A stretch of 64,000 nucleotides of DNA from the NCBI GenBank assembly GCA_963854835.1, contig OY978526.1, positions 66,626,765 to 66,690,764 on the forward strand, written 5' to 3'. The notes beneath the pieces are model-generated. The model was not told where the DNA came from. It was given only the letters and a program-made list of their open reading frames with translations, and did not search any database. Source of the stretch: Megamerina dolium. Lineage: Eukaryota; Arthropoda; Insecta; Diptera; Megamerinidae. Below are positions 36,371-50,618 of this stretch, one piece after another. A program made the translations under genes and the position numbers. Each line of letters starts with the position of its first letter. Within the stretch, counting starts at the first letter, position 1.

Positions 36371-39300
36371 ACAACTGAAAAAATAATGGGGAATTTAAAA
36401 TTACACCTCTTGTTGAAATACCCGTTACCTTTAAATAAGAGGTATGAGTATGTGAGAATTTCATAAGATTTCGCCCATGACAGACTAGATCAACTTAAAT
36501 TGTGATTCTGATTAATGGATGCTATAATTCAAAACACGAACTCAAAATATATTTTTGACTTTCTTAGTATAAGATATATTGCGCTTGATTGAGACTTTTC
36601 TAGCTTTTCTAGTTTCCTGGTAAGTAATATTATACTGTAAATACAAGATGTCATATCAAATGCTTTTCGCGAGCTGTTAGTATACCATTTCCTACTGGAC
36701 TATGGGTATACTGTAAGTGTATACAGATGCAAATAAGTGTAATAAACATACTAATGTTTGTGTATGTATGACGTTGATGCAGCATTATATAAATAACTAA
36801 ATGTTAACTCTTCATCTTATATTTGTTTTCCTACTTTTTCATGATCTTTCCTTAAGTAGTTATTTACTTTTTCTTACTCATCTTCATATCTAAGTGCTTA
36901 CTTTTGCCTATTACATCTTACGAGTAATGCCAGTTTGTATGAAATACTAAAATATTATGACAATTTATATATTTTATTTAACGCATAAAATTTATATGGA
37001 CACACTCATATGTGTACAGAAATACCTTCACATATATATGACCTACTGTAGCTGATGTTATTTTATGTTGCTCGTAGTAAGTAATACAAGAGCGCTCGAA
37101 TTTGAATTTAAACATACCTTTGATAATGCAAAACAGTGAAATCTAAGAAAGTGTAAAAACCAACTTGTAAAAAAAAAAAAATAATACATAGAACAGCACC
37201 ATTTTCAAACCAGTTTTGTCTCCCAAATTGCTTCAGTTTTCTCTCATAATTGAGCCACCTTATGCAAGTGTTATAGTATAATTGTATTGCTGCTTTATCT
37301 GTTAGTGGGCATCAATCTACATTCTTAGGTATTTAAAGTATACATTGTATATAAACACATTGATGACTGTTGCATATCTATAAACAAATACATTAAGGTG
37401 GCTTCTGAACGTATGGAACGTAATTTTGTTTTCAGTAATTCTCGTTCTCATCGAACAAAAGAAACAGAAAATTTCATGTCGATTACTGTCATTTTATAAC
37501 TGTCATATAGGCCCTCAATTTGAAAAATAGTGATTTTTCAACATTTTTCACACAATAGTGAACAAGAAAAATTTGTTTTCCAAACTAACAAAATTCTGAA
37601 AACTGATTCTGGGCACCAGTATGGGCCCAGATTTTTTAGAGTGGTTAAAAATGGTCTCCATTGGTCCATTCCTACAATGAATTGGCTTATGATTCCATCG
37701 ACTTTTATTTCTGAGGTATAGATTACGTTTACCAATCCTCTAAAGAAAATTATGGGGAACATTTTGGTCGAACATATTAGCCCTCTAAAACCCTTGTATT
37801 TTATTTAAGTTGTCAAAACTTGAGATTAATGTACGATTATTAGAAAATGTACTACAAAAATATTGCTGAGTAAATTTCACTGTATATCCTTAAACACACT
37901 AAAGCTCAAAACATAACACAAGTGTGAGAAATTTGTCAAAATCGAACCCTTTTCAAAGGTTAATCATACTGTACTTAAAAAGATCAGTTGCAAAAATGTC
38001 CACCTTATTTTATGTCATGGATGTGTATGGAAAAACTATTCTACGTAAAATTTAATATTTAATCAAGAGGGAAAAGAAACCTCCTATTACAATATGTATT
38101 TGAAAATATAAATATAAGTAGAATTTGGGTATTTCACATATTTGATCCATATATCTCTTAGCTCATGGCAATTCTACCGTTATCAAATAATGATCCACAT
38201 AAAGTCACTGTTAGAGTAGGACTTTCTTTCCTTTGTAACGTTCTTGGTAGACGTGACAAAAATGAAGTATTATTAACGTACGACTAGTATTTCGAAAGCA
38301 TTTAGAATTGTATCAACTTCTGTTCAAGAAGTGGAAGATCAAATATATTGTAATAGGGAAATAAGAGTTTAAAAAATAGAATTATCTAAATAAGAGTCGC
38401 ACTGATGCACTTGTAGATGCTTTTGTATAATATGTATGCACGTATGCAATATGTATTAGATATATGAATATGTATTTTGTGTAAGAAATTTTAACACATA
38501 TTTCCACTTTCATACAATGAGTCAAACATATACATATGTTATATAATTTATACATATGTAAAGTATAGTAAATATTATAGTGTACAATCATATGACAAAT
38601 ATCTATACATAAGTCAAGTCTATTTTCTATTGCATCATACTCAACATTTGCCACCAACTCTATGTAGACACTTATCATCAGTCTGTTTGTCTGTCTATTT
38701 GTTTGTTGGCTTGCATTGTTTGTTGTTTGCACTTTATTTATGTCCAAGTATGGAGCTGCTTGTGCACGTGTGTGTATGTATGCTAGTCGTTGTTGTTGTT
38801 TGTTGCTAAAGTACTAAGATATGCAATTCTTATTATACATAAAATGTATAAAGTTGCATAAATTGCATAATACAATTTTCAATTTTCAATTTGCATATCA
38901 TATAACAATATGCATAAACACATTTAAATATATACAGTGCACTATATTATACTCCTAATAACAGGTACACATATGTAGATCCAATACCGGTTGGATCTAC
39001 TTCAATTAGTTCTGGTAAAATAAGAATCTTTCTCAAGAAGTGTATTTGATCTGAAGGCAGATGTATGATGAAGTGTTTTATGCTGTTCTTGGACTGAGAA
39101 TTAAAATGAAAGCAGTCTAGCAACTCGAAATTAAAGTGGCATTTATTCGTAATTCTAATACAATATGTGCTATTATTTAGCATCAAAATTATTCTATGAG
39201 AGACAACAATCTATTAGTTGTGCTTTAATTTTCAACTGAAGCACAGTGCTTGGATAAATCTGAGTTCTAAAGTAAATCTAATCCATATATTTGCCTTACG

Positions 39301-39944
39301 AATTAATTAACTGTTGTTGTACACATATTAGAAATTTCTAATCAAAAATATCGTAATTACGAATGTTGCTGTTAATTCCAATTGTCAATCAACTTAAAAT
39401 TTCAAATATTGCCGCTAATCATCAGATGAATTTCTGGTAATCATAATTATAACTGCCCGACACAATTCATCTACCCTGTATATGAGTTTGTTCATATTTA
39501 TTTCTCTATCAATGTATTATTGTATTAATGAACAAATATTTGCATTAATGCATACATACAACAATTAGAATATCGAACCTATACTACAGCAAACATTTCA
39601 TCTTAAACACCACCAAAGGAACACAATTAGAAAAACATTTATCAATTTGTTTCTACTTAGTATTAATATTATTATATTAATGTCTCAAGGATATATGTAA
39701 AAGGTAAATTAAACAACAATTATAATATTATACAATAACAAAGCGGTAAGCCTAAGAATTATGCACGAAAATTCAGTAATTCGGTACATTTGGCTTCGGC
39801 AATTAGTGTGTAGGTTTTCTGTGTAGGAGATCGTGAATTTGAACAAATTTCACCAATGTGGTAGCAAAATATATTTATTCTTTCAAATTGTACTTACCAA
39901 TTATTAAACAGTCAACACTGAAATTTATATGAAAGAAATTTATG
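36371..39944. other. No gene seen
   Basis: Long plain stretch with many short AT repeats. A loose TAAGGTGG inverted pair at 37394 and 38008 is not enough to define an element. Confidence 0.4.
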
Positions 39945-40115
39945 GCATAGCTTAAGAAAAAAATTGTCACAAAATTTCTGCGGTTCGGAATCGGCCAATA
40001 TAAAAAAAAAACCCACCAAACCTGCCGAAATAGAACATGCATAATGTTCCTGCAGGAAAAGTTCGTTCAAAGAGCCCTTCGGAGCTTATGAGACCCAATT
40101 TTCTTCCTCTTTAGT
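39945..40115 (+). mobile_element. Decayed SINE fragment
   Basis: Segments TGTCACAAAATTTCTGCGGTTCGGAATCGGCC-like and AGAGCCCTTCGGAGCTTATGAG-like follow the order of the SINE body (CTGCCGTTCGGAACCGGCTAAA, then GAGCCCTTTGGGGCTTTAAG). The head is absent. Confidence 0.4.
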
Positions 40116-40558
40116 TATACTCAATAAAATAGAATATTCAGCGAAAAACTGAGAAAAATGAATGTAAAAATGTCAACTATTTATGGAACCCTAACTCTAA
40201 GAGATATATTCACTTTCAGTGGACAACCTAAAGACTTGAATTGAGTTTGGAAGCAAAATATATTGTGAGTTATTCTATGAGAGGATACAATGGAACAGAG
40301 TGCGATGCATCGCAGCTAATCGTAAAACGTCTGTAGAGGAATTTGAATGATTTTTAATAAAGTGTTTTTTAGTTGATATCAGAACAATTGTAATTGTTTT
40401 GCTACGATATCAATGCCCAAAATCTTTCGAATCAAAATATTTGCCAAAATCTAAAGTAAAATGTTGGATCACTTAAAAATTTATTAAACTTCTAAAATAT
40501 TGTAAATCAATAAAACATAGAGCAAAATTAAATCATCAATAAAAGATCAAGAAATCTA

Positions 40559-40925
40559 AAAATAAATAAATAAATATGTGGGACTTAAAGCCCCGGAGAG
40601 CTCATTGGCCGAGCTCCTTTTCAATTACTGTTGTGCGTGTTAAATTTTGGACAGTATTAAAAGGGACCTACTTATTTTAGCCGGTTCCGAACGGCAGAAC
40701 CCTTGTGATATCACTTTTTCTGAGCTTTGTCACAGAGTTCTTTTAGAAGCTTTTTCATGGCAAGTTGTTATTGTCGGAAGAATTGCCAATTGCTTGCCGA
40801 CAGGTGGGTACCATTAGAAAGAAAAATCTTATCGATATTAAATTTGTTATGCATCAGCCGGAGATTGAACCACGACCTACAGATCAGAAGGCCAACACAC
40901 TAACCACTGAGCCACGGCACACACC
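40559..40925 (-). mobile_element. tRNA-derived SINE with 13-bp target duplication
   Basis: Full-length minus-strand copy. In complement the head reads GTGCCGTGGCTCAGTGGTTAGTGTGTTGGCC, with box B GTGGTTCAATCTCC. The tail is (AATA)n at the low-coordinate end. ATCAAGAAATCTA (40546-40558) and ATCGAGAAATCTA (40926-40938) flank it. Confidence 0.9.
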
Positions 40926-41194
40926 ATCGAGAAATCTATCGAACAGAAATCTACGACAAATAAGCAAAACGCAGTGAGTACTGAGAGTAAATAGTGAAAT
41001 ATACCCACCCGAAGTAAGAATAAGGTACGAGTATTATCCAGTTGAGTAGATAACAATTTTTAAACGTGATTGAGGTCGCTAAATTTGAGTCCGGTGTTGG
41101 TTTGAGTCGGTTGAGTCGCAAAATTGCACTTAAATGGTTCAAGTGACTGACCCCTTTCAATTTCTTCTGCTAAACATTTCTCATACAGTTTTTT

Positions 41195-41385
41195 TTATTT
41201 GGCACTTATTGCGCCCGTACGACAGAACTCTTGTGACTTCTCTCTTCTGAGCCTTATCACGAAGCTCTTTTAGAACCTTGACAGATTGTTACTGCCGTAA
41301 AAATTGCTAATTGCTTGTCGACAAGTGGGTTCCGTTAAAAAAAAAAATCTATTCAATATTATTATTCTTATATACTTACTTCGTA
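41195..41385 (-). mobile_element. Decayed SINE, body only
   Basis: ACGACAGAACTCTTGTGAC, GCTCTTTTAGAA, TTGTTACTGCCGTAAAAATTGC and TTGTCGACAAGTGGGT follow the SINE body on the minus strand. The tRNA head and the tail part are lost. Confidence 0.6.
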
Positions 41386-41479
41386 TATTTACACCTTCGG
41401 AGACTTCCCTACAAAATGAACTAGAAAATCGATATACATCCCAATAATTGCATAGTAATCTCTACGTATGTATCCATCT

Positions 41480-41870
41480 TTTTAAAGTGAAGACCTTTAA
41501 AGGATGGATATATGGGGCAAGCCGATATGGGGATATATTGAGGTAGGAAAATTAGGGAGATTGGATAGGATGTGCGATTTTTACGCAATTATGTGGCCAT
41601 TGGTCGATTTTTAGGTCGATTTTCTAAGGAGTAAAAAATGTTGAGCACTAAAAATAAATGGAAATCGTTATATATTTTAACCCTATAGTACCCTGAGAAC
41701 AGTGATAGCGAAATTTGTAGCTATAAACGTTAATTTTGTAGGAAGGCTTCTTCAAGCGGTACAAATAGGGAGTGAATATGTTCAGAAAATATGTTAAAGA
41801 ATATAATTCAGTGGGAGTCAGTTGTATATTTTACTCCTCTGATGGTGATTTTGGGTATCTTAATTAATTA
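41480..41870 (+). repeat. Interspersed repeat 'G' copy
   Basis: AAAATGTTGAGCACTAAAAATAAATGG, GTAGGAAGGCTTCTTCAAGCGG and GGGAGTGAATATG phrases match the 22260-22800 copy. Confidence 0.55.
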
Positions 41871-44035
41871 TTCACCATTCATTTTGTGTTTTTGTCGTTA
41901 GAGACGAAATGCGACGCGATTAACTCAAACAAATCCCTTGTACGAAATCAGCGATTCAAATACGTAAGAGAGAATAATCTGGTTTACTGGACCTGCTTTC
42001 TATTTTCGAATGGCTAAGAACTCAACAAATTTCCCTGGCAGAACTCCCAGGACGTCACAGCTCTTTCGTATGCTTTTTTGTGACAAATTTGTACGATCGA
42101 CAACTACATAGACAATATTTGAATTAAATACTTTTCGTCTGCTGGAAACTTACTAAAATCCGAAAGAATTAGTGAGTAGTGTGGGGTTGATAGAACCTGC
42201 CACCGACCGGACCACCACTGTGCTGTCAACAAATTTGACTTGTATTTAGCAGTACATAATTTTTACACCTTTAAATTGAATGGCACCTAATCTACCATCA
42301 CTTGTAAGTATATGAAACTCTTATAGCAAGCTAATTAACGACAAATGAACAATAAATATTAAAAAAAAAAATAAAACAAAACAAAAACGAAAAAGGCAGG
42401 ATATCACGCTATTTTCATGCTTATAAGGATTTGTCAACGTTGTGATTTTCCTATTGTTCTTGATATTACATTATACGTGTCAACAATTCACTTGACAATA
42501 TTAAATCTGTTGTGTGATCGCTTTGACGCGTTTAACTACAATCTACACATACTTTACAGGCCTACCAGCATAATGTGCGTGATTAAATGATACCACACCC
42601 AAGTATAATATTCCTTTTGGCATGTCACCCTTTTCTTTGTTATTATTGTTTTTGTTGTTGCTGACCTTATATGTAACCAAATTAATAATTACTTAAACAA
42701 ATACATGAAAAGGGTAAAAGAAAAATGAAAATACGTACTACTATCTATGCAAACCCAAAAACAACATCATCAACGTAAAGTAATTTGCCGATTACTCTGT
42801 TGGAGTATTTCAATTACAACTTCATTTTTGATACATTAGAAATATAATATGTAGGTGCATTTGTACGCACATACATATGCATACATGAAAGTAGAATATT
42901 TACCTATTTCATATTAATTTAGGGCTTGCGGCTTTTAGCCAAATCTAGCTTTTTCCATTTTATTGTACGATATATGCACGACTATAGTATACAGTGAGGT
43001 TAATACCAATAAATTTAGATACAAATTTCATAAATCATAAATCAGTTTACTGACTGCACAAGCAATTTAGATTTTGACAAATTTGTGGCATTTGTTATTC
43101 CCTTTTTTATGAATGTTTTTTTCTACAACTTTTCACAAAAGGGACAAAAATCACCAATATATGGGGGACATAGAGGGTTAATGTATTTTGTATAAATATT
43201 CCACATCATTTTCTCCATATGATTTCTGAACACACTACATACCTCAAAAGTATGTTAAGGATTGCATGGTTTCATATGCTCTATTGTTCCCCCTAAAAAA
43301 ATATTCAATGTAAACTTTTACAACTCTTATACACTTTTATTTAGTTTGCCCACTGTATTAGAAGAAGAAATATTTAAAATATTTTTAATTTGAAAAATAT
43401 TCTTTGAAATTTTTCATAATAAAAAGCGAGTACTTATAAATAAAGAAAATTACATAAATCTTTAAAAAATTTTACTAAAATATATTCGAGTTGATAAGAA
43501 ATTTGCACCACTGTATATATTAAGTAGGGTGACCAGTTATAACAACCACAAATTTATATAAACAGCATGATAATTATAATGTAAAATTCCTCTAAGCTGG
43601 AAGGCCAAAAGAACTCAATGTAATATAGAGATAATGAAAATGAGTGATGGAAAACAGTAGAGATTGATAAAATTTACTAAATTTCGACGTTTATGACGAT
43701 TTAACGTCAATTTGGGATTATTGCTGAAAAATGTGTCATTAAATATAGTATATTGCAGTATATCACTACAATTTTAAATATGTTACGGAATACTGATTTA
43801 ACTTGTGTGAAATTGCGAGAAAATAGTGTACAATGAATGTTATTGATTTATTTTTGGAAAATTGGTCAAATTCACAGAATGAGGTTCGTCTAGTGGTTTC
43901 AATATACCATACTATACTGAATACAAAATTTACTCTCGCGGTCGAGCAGTCAAGACACGTATTTACACATTTTTTCTTAGTTCTTCGAAGCTGTATGAGT
44001 TCCTAATGTGCACAAACCATAATAGTTGGGCCTTA
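41871..44035. other. No gene seen
   Basis: AT-rich plain sequence. Confidence 0.5.
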
Positions 44036-44039
44036 GAGT

Positions 44040-44700
44040 AGCACGAATTGGTCATAGAATTCAACCGCAGAAACATCCTTGTTGACGAGGCATAACTCAC
44101 CTATGCAGCACCTGAAGACCAGCATATTATTACTGAGAAGCCAATGCTTTTGCAGGAAATTTGCAGTTTGGTGTGGATTTCGAAGCATCATTATCCCGTT
44201 CTTATTCGAAAATATTGCCAGAAATGCTATTTTGATTACTGGTAACCACTATGGTCCGTAGTTATAGTCAAAGTTAGAATCATCTTAAAGTTCTAATATG
44301 TTTCTTAATAGATTTTTGTATTGAAATTATATGAAACATGTTGATTCTAAATTTTACTATAACTACGTGCATATAAATCTATAAATACTGATACTTTGTA
44401 GGTAGAAACTGAGTATATGGATTCGGACGATTTTTGATTATTGAATTGTTATGAGGACAATCGAAAATGATAGAAGCCATTTTTGAGACAGAGCCAGAAA
44501 ATAACTATATTTTCGTTCAAAATCGGGTTACCAAGATGCGCAGCTACAGAGTCATATGAATGAAATCGTGCTCGATTTCACTTAGATTTGTTAGGCACAT
44601 TGTTCAGGATATTGAAGACAATTTATCTAAATTCAGTATTAACACCAGAAACGACTTCAGTTAATAGACAATCAGCAAGACTAATGCTCTCTTGGAATGA
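44040..44700 (+). pseudogene. DD41D-like mariner transposase, old fossil
   Basis: The plus strand reads ILVDEA (catalytic SDEAHF region, so the first Asp is present), then EDQHIITEKPMLLQE, FAVWCGFRSIIIPFLFENIARNAILITGNHYGP across a frameshift, matching VTVWCGxWxGGIIGPYFFEN and VTVNGxRY of the family. Further on, a decayed copy of WFQQDGATC (44510-44545, D unrecognisable) and a C-terminal piece near 44600 follow. Multiple stops and indels; no function. Confidence 0.6.
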
Positions 44701-45639
44701 AGATTGCCTTTCCTATTTTTTTTTTAGTTCGGTCTTTGGAGAGCACAAAGTCATAGCAAAATGTTGCTATTGATTTCAACACAACACAATGCATTGAGTA
44801 ACAATTAAATAAGTTTGTTAGTTAATCCTGTAATAGATTTGTCTATTCATCAGCTTGCACTTGATTTCATTCCTTACCGATTATTTTGCTTAGAATTGTG
44901 TTGATCGTCAAGTTTCATAGTCAGGAAGCAAATGCTAGGGTTTCCATCACAATCTACAATTTACTATATGAAAATATTTAATTGAATCATTCTGAACCAG
45001 CGTTGTAATTATTGAAGCTGAATTATTCAATTCAGTTCTCGTACTCGTACTATAATGAGAACATCAAATAAAATCCCACACATTGGCATATTATATTCAA
45101 GTGGTGACTTCATTAATATCAGATGTTCATAAAAATTATTATGACAAATGAATGCAATAAAATTTAGTGCAAATATATGCAATTCATATATTCCAAAAGA
45201 ACAAAATGCAAATACATGTCACTAGCTGTATTATTTATATTTAAATATGTGCTAGTAGTAGGTACATAGAATCCCATCGGCACATACATCGACTCCCTGA
45301 AGCAATACATATGTAGAATATCCTTAAATGTTCTTGGTGCCGGTATATACTCAATAATATCCTTCCTTCTTAAGCATGATAGGAAATAAAGCAACAAACG
45401 TTGTTGCATTTTCGTTTTCGTTGCAACCACAGAAGAAGTCAGCTTGTTGATGCTTTTATTTTTGCTGTTCGCAAATCCATACATAATATGGATATGTACA
45501 TATAGTCGTTTACACATAGCAACAACATTAGCAACAGCTGCAGCTTCTATGGCTGAAGTTTGTTTTTGGTGGTCCTGTTATTGCAACAGCTTTTAGTATG
45601 AAAAAAAAAACACAAACTATCGTATATATATTATATTAA
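44701..45639. other. No gene seen
   Basis: The minus-strand frame at 45164-45517 is open for 117 codons but has no domain, signal or codon bias I can recognise. Confidence 0.4.
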
Positions 45640-46080
45640 GGAGGGTTAAATTTTATAAGGAAGCCCTTTTAAAAAGATAAGAATGTCAAAGGGAAATATT
45701 GTAGATGAAAAATGAATAGGCAGCTATTATCGATTTTCATATGATTTTTCGGTCATTCTGTATGCAAGTACACTTAAGGGGTGGAGATATAAAGTAAGTA
45801 TGTAAAAATTTTGAGAAGAAAAATCTAATGGTGGTCAGTCATACATTTCACTGCTATAGAGTTATGTCATGCCTGGACAGTTATTGTGGATGTGTTATAA
45901 GGGGTGGTGATAGAGGGTAAGTATGTTTGGAAGAAATATTGTAGGGGAAAATATATTAGAGATCTGTTATGAATTTTATCACTCCAGTGGCAATTTCTGA
46001 AGTTATTTAACGATTTTCAAAACATCTAAAAATCGACAAAGTTTCTCTATATCTCCTTGAAACATACTTACCCCATATCT
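45640..46080 (+). repeat. Interspersed repeat 'G' copy
   Basis: Includes AAGGGGTGGAGATATAAAGTAAGTATG (in pieces) at 45777-45800 and AAGGGGTGGTGATAGAGGGTAAGTATG-like at 45899-45925, with an inverted CATACTTACCCC at 46063-46074. Confidence 0.6.
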
Positions 46081-47388
46081 TCAGTTTGTCCACATTAGAA
46101 ATTTATATATGTTTCCTTCGAAAGAAATTCTTCAAATGGTTCAAATTGACTATTGCTGATTTATGTACTCAAAATTATGCTCCATACAATTTAACTCACC
46201 TTAATAGTATATATGAATTTTGTTTATTTCCAGCGGTATATGAAAAACGAAAGTTTGCGACGACTTGTTATTGTAATGATCATGGTGGTGGTGGTGGTGG
46301 CGTTGTTGGCGGTGGTGCTCGGAGAATAATGTCCTTATGCGTAGACGTATTCCTATGTGCAACATACGTATTTGTATTCAAGTAAATCCAGTAGTTACAA
46401 TTTTAATTATTGCACTTGCTGTTGTTGTTGTTTATACTGTTATTATTGCTATTATTATTGCTATCACTATTATTGCTACTTAAGTGGAAGACCAAACTTC
46501 AATTTTCTTGAGAAAAATTCATCACAATAGTATACGTATCTTATTTTATTTATTATGTGCTTATTTATTTATGTTTATTTATGAACGAGTTGACTTCAAG
46601 TTTTGTGTTGTACCTTTTTTTTTATAAAAAATAAGATTTCTAAAGTTTCTCAATTATGCATTTAATGCAATGATGGGTGCATCCATTCTATTACATTTTA
46701 CTTATGATGTAGTGCAAAGATGGTATTGTGCGATGTGAATCACTCTTTATCTCTATCATAAGCATTAGCATACTCTAATAGGTTGTCGAACATTTTTTAC
46801 AAAACAAGTGCAAGCACAAACTCACCGCATGAATGTTCGACACCAACTGAATGCCTTTGCCGTGTCAGTGGGCTCGTGCCTGTGTGAAGACAAAAATAGC
46901 TGATTTTCACGAGTGAAGTAGAATGCCTGATTTAATGGAATGATACCCACCATATAAATTTGTCGATTTTTATTAAAATAGTATTAGCTGAAGCTTCCAT
47001 TTTGCATTGATTTCATCCATTACTTACATTTATAGATATATTTATTAATGACCAGCGTGGTACATAATTTCCGTCTCGCTGGGGATCTGTGATTGTTCAA
47101 GATCACCTAAAATGTAGGGATAAATTGCCACAGTATTCTCTCATAACAATTCAGCTCTAACTCGTGATCCAAGTATTCTGCGTGATTAAATAATATGAAT
47201 AGTATGGATATCACAAGGTAGAATTAAACAGCTGGCTCAAAAGGCTTCCTTAGAACAAGAAAAACCGAGTGTGATACGACATGATCAACAAGTATTCAAT
47301 TTTTTGTTAAGATGGTCAGGAGATGGAAATACTAATAATTTTATTATTATGTATTTATGAAAATATGAATCAAATATATAAATAAATG
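46081..47388. other. No gene seen; GGT-rich tract at 46283-46318
   Basis: The GGT tract gives a spurious poly-Gly stretch in an open frame. Triplet-rich sequence also at 46410-46480. Confidence 0.4.
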
Positions 47389-47399
47389 TATAATATACA

Positions 47400-47749
47400 G
47401 TGACTGCCGTAGCTCAGTGGTTAGTGTGTTGGACTTCTGATCTGTAGATCGTGGGTTCAATCCACAGCTGAAGCATAACAAATTTCATATTAAAAAAATT
47501 TTTCTTTCGAACAGTACCCACCTGTCTTCAATTTACAGTTACAATTTGCCATGGAAAAGTTTCTAAGAGAACTCTGTGAAAAAGTTCAGAAAAAGTGATG
47601 TCGCAAGAGGTATGCCATTCGGAACCGGCTAAAATAAGTAGGTCCCTTCTAATACTGCCAAAAATTTAACAAGCACAACAGCAACTTATGAGAAGCTCGG
47701 CCATATGGCTCTTCGGGTCTTATAAGTGGCATATATTTATTTATATTTT
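47400..47749 (+). mobile_element. tRNA-derived SINE with intact Pol III boxes and 11-bp target duplication
   Basis: Head with box A TAGCTCAGTGG (47410-47420) and box B GGTTCAATCC (47454-47463). The body is slightly shortened near 47545. The tail is TATTTATTTATATTTT. TATAATATACA flanks it at 47389-47399 and 47750-47760. Confidence 0.9.
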
Positions 47750-47760
47750 TATAATATACA

Positions 47761-49375
47761 ATTATGAAGCTTTATGTATTTATTGTCACGGTCATTTGAA
47801 AAAATTAATGCACTTGATTAAGTCTAACCCGCTGTGGGAATCTTACTTATAAAATGCTTGAGCACGTATGGTATTTATATTTGAGATTCTAAAAAAAATA
47901 ACAATTTCTAGTAACACTTTGCACATACTTTCTCCATATGCATGTTCTGGCATGCATATAAATTCGTAAATAAATAAATGAATATAGTGCATGTGAGGCT
48001 TTTACTTATACGTCGATATACTACACCTATATACATAGTATGTGTGTGCATATGTTTCAACAATATGATCATTCATCATTTTGAATAAGAGACAACACTG
48101 CTCACATATCGTCGTATACAATAAGAATATAAAAGCCAAGAAGAAGAGAATAAAGCAGCGTAAGAGAGGGTGTATAAGTGCGCTTTGTGCAAAGGAGAGT
48201 TGAATAGAGCCCAATTTATAAAGGCAGAACACGATTGTAAACAACAAAAACAACAACGACAACAATAACTACAACAACCAAAAACAACAATAGGAAAATG
48301 TTTAAAATGCGACACAAACAGCTGCCACAATCACATTGTCAAATACGAGTACAATGGTAACAAACAATAACCAACCAACAACAATTATTATGTATGGTAG
48401 GTATAGCAACCACAGCAACAAATAGCAATAATAATAACAATAGAAGAAGAAGAATAAGCAGAAGCAACAACAACAACTTGAATGGCAATCACATACGAAC
48501 GTATACTCTTGTAACCATTGCTACAGAAGAGGAAGAAGAAGAAGAAAAGACAGTTTGATAAAAGGCAAATTGTATTAGAAAATTGCATATTTACGACTAC
48601 TAAAGGGCAAGTAACAATCATATTACAATATAACATTACACATATTCATACATATGAAGCACAACGATAGACTTATAGAGCGATGACTTATTCTTAGCTC
48701 TTCCATAGAGAGTAGAGAGTATTTGAACATTGGTCCGATAAGACCGATTATTTTCTTAAGTTAACGTATCTTACGGTGGGATGCTGTCATACAAGTCGAT
48801 GGTAAAAATGGTGAAGGGCAGTAAGAACAAACAAATGTTTTACGCAAAAATCGACAGCGAATACCTCTTTGACCGCCACCACTTCAATTTAAACTTCAAC
48901 ATAGTTCGATTTTAGTTCGAAACACTTGATCATAGAATTGGTCCACATTTTTTTCGTATACCCTACCCTTTCGTATAAATTACCCCTACCTTCTCTAATA
49001 TTAACACTACAAATTCTAACAATAAAATGGCTATACCAGATTCAATATTATGACCACCAAATTCAATTTCTTATCTCAAAATAAACGCCAATATTAATAA
49101 ATTTCAATATAAGCCAGGAGAAAATAACGTTTTCATCAAATTTGTTGCCACCGCTTCTAGACTGTCTTTAGAGGGATAAACTATCAAGTGTAGAAAAAGA
49201 AAACCATTATGTTTCTTATCTGTATAGCATTATATCACTGCGCATTATGTAAGTGGGATGATCGAGTTACGCTAGATGGCACACCACCAAAAACAAAATA
49301 AGCTAGATTTTGTAATTTTGATGTAAAAACCTGAAAGTCCAATTGTAGAAAATGTCGTTAAAATGATAAAAATTG
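47761..49375. other. No gene seen; CAA/AAC and GAA tracts at 48240-48545
   Basis: Simple AAC, AAT, AGA and GAA triplets dominate 48240-48545. They explain the Leu/Cys/Phe-rich frames on the minus strand, which I do not support. Confidence 0.5.
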
Positions 49376-49379
49376 TCGA

Positions 49380-49720
49380 GTTCCCAGGAGCTAAACATTC
49401 TACAAATTGGAAGCAAAAAGAAGCTCGATGTATTGGTACCACATGAGTTACTTATGACAACATTAAACGAAAACAGTAGGTGACCAAGCCAGAATTGAGA
49501 GTCAGGAAGTTTTTGCTCTAAGTATAATGTGATTTGCAGGTAAAGCCGGTGTTCAGCTACGGTCAAACTCATAATTACGGTCAATTCTGTCAACAATTGG
49601 ACCTTCTAAATCAAGTCAACTGCTAGAAGTGGCCAATGGGAGAGGAATTGAATACAAAGAAGACAACGACAGGCCACACATGTCGATAGTAACTCGCGGG
49701 AAGTTCCTGGAGCTTAGAAA
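49380..49720 (+). pseudogene. Mariner transposase fossil (other subfamily)
   Basis: Around 49405-49460 the plus strand reads KKLDVLVPHELL, the mariner linker (KLDVWVPHEL). Around 49645-49730 it reads RGIEYKEDNDRPHMSIVTRGKFLELR, matching the second catalytic block xxHQDNARPHTSxxTRxKLxEL, with the catalytic Asp preserved. The first Asp region (GDEKW) is not readable between them and the third block is lost. The two well-read parts are in different frames. Confidence 0.6.
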
Positions 49721-49859
49721 TACCTTCAAAATGTTAAGATATTGTCGAAAAACAAAACAGTGAATATATGACCTGAATCTAGTCATTCTAACTACGCTAA
49801 ATAAAGCCTTAAAATTTATTTAAAAATAACAGATTTCCCAAACTCCCATTTATTTTATT

Positions 49860-50045
49860 ATTTAAGATTTTTCTGGAATATGTTTACACCCTATCTGCAT
49901 TGACAAATTGAATCCAAAAACAACCGAAAATCGACAAATAACCACATAGCAGTCAAAGTCTATGGACATCCTCCTCAACATTTTACCTAAACACCTACCC
50001 CCTCTACATCTTTTAGCAGATATCCTCTACAAGATTTACGTTTTC
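49860..50045 (-). repeat. Interspersed repeat 'G' copy, minus strand
   Basis: TTTACACCCTATCT, GAAAATCGACAAATAACC and CCTACCCCCTCTAC are complements of the 'G' phrases. Confidence 0.4.
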
Positions 50046-50618
50046 TATTGGAAATGAAGTTATATGAAGGAATAAATTTGTTGTTTACAAAAACACCTAT
50101 GGACTCGGCTAAGGTGGAAGCCCAACCATTGATCTTAGGAACTGAAATCCCGCACAGGCTCACGTTCGAGGTCTGGCCTCATTCCGATCAAGATCAAGGA
50201 ATGGCAATGACTTCAATGACACCACTACTGCTGAAAAAGCAAAAGCGAGAAAGAGTTTGATTAATTATTTATTAGTTGCCTCTTTTACTCTTCTTGAAGG
50301 GCTCTCAATGAAATATGCAATTTTGCCATTAAATTTGAGCAACAATTTCTAAACCATTGCTATTAGGTACACACACACACACACATACATATTTATAGAT
50401 ATATACATTTATGGCAATTGCGCTAAAGCAATAATAACAACAACAACAATATATATATATTTATACAGCAATAAAGGCAACAGCAACAAATAACTTCATT
50501 TTGTTTTTAGTGTTTCTTTTTTTGTAGGTGTGTGAATGTGTGTGTGTGTATGTTTGTATTTGTGTGCATCTGCTGAACGGACATTACAAGTGTTGCATGA
50601 CAATGGTATATTACTTAC
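50046..50618. other. No gene seen; CA repeats near 50370
   Basis: A 70-codon plus-strand frame at 50048 has no recognisable domain. Confidence 0.4.

Noticed and set aside
37394..38025. A 630-bp element with TAAGGTGG inverted ends
   Set aside because: The ends match over only about 9 bases and there is no target duplication.
38382..38747. 121-codon minus-strand frame
   Set aside because: Tyr/Ile-rich translation of AT-rich DNA with no domain, signal or splice context.
48002..48636. Hydrophobic minus-strand frames
   Set aside because: They arise from CAA/AAC and GAA triplet tracts and lack a consistent start or splice site.
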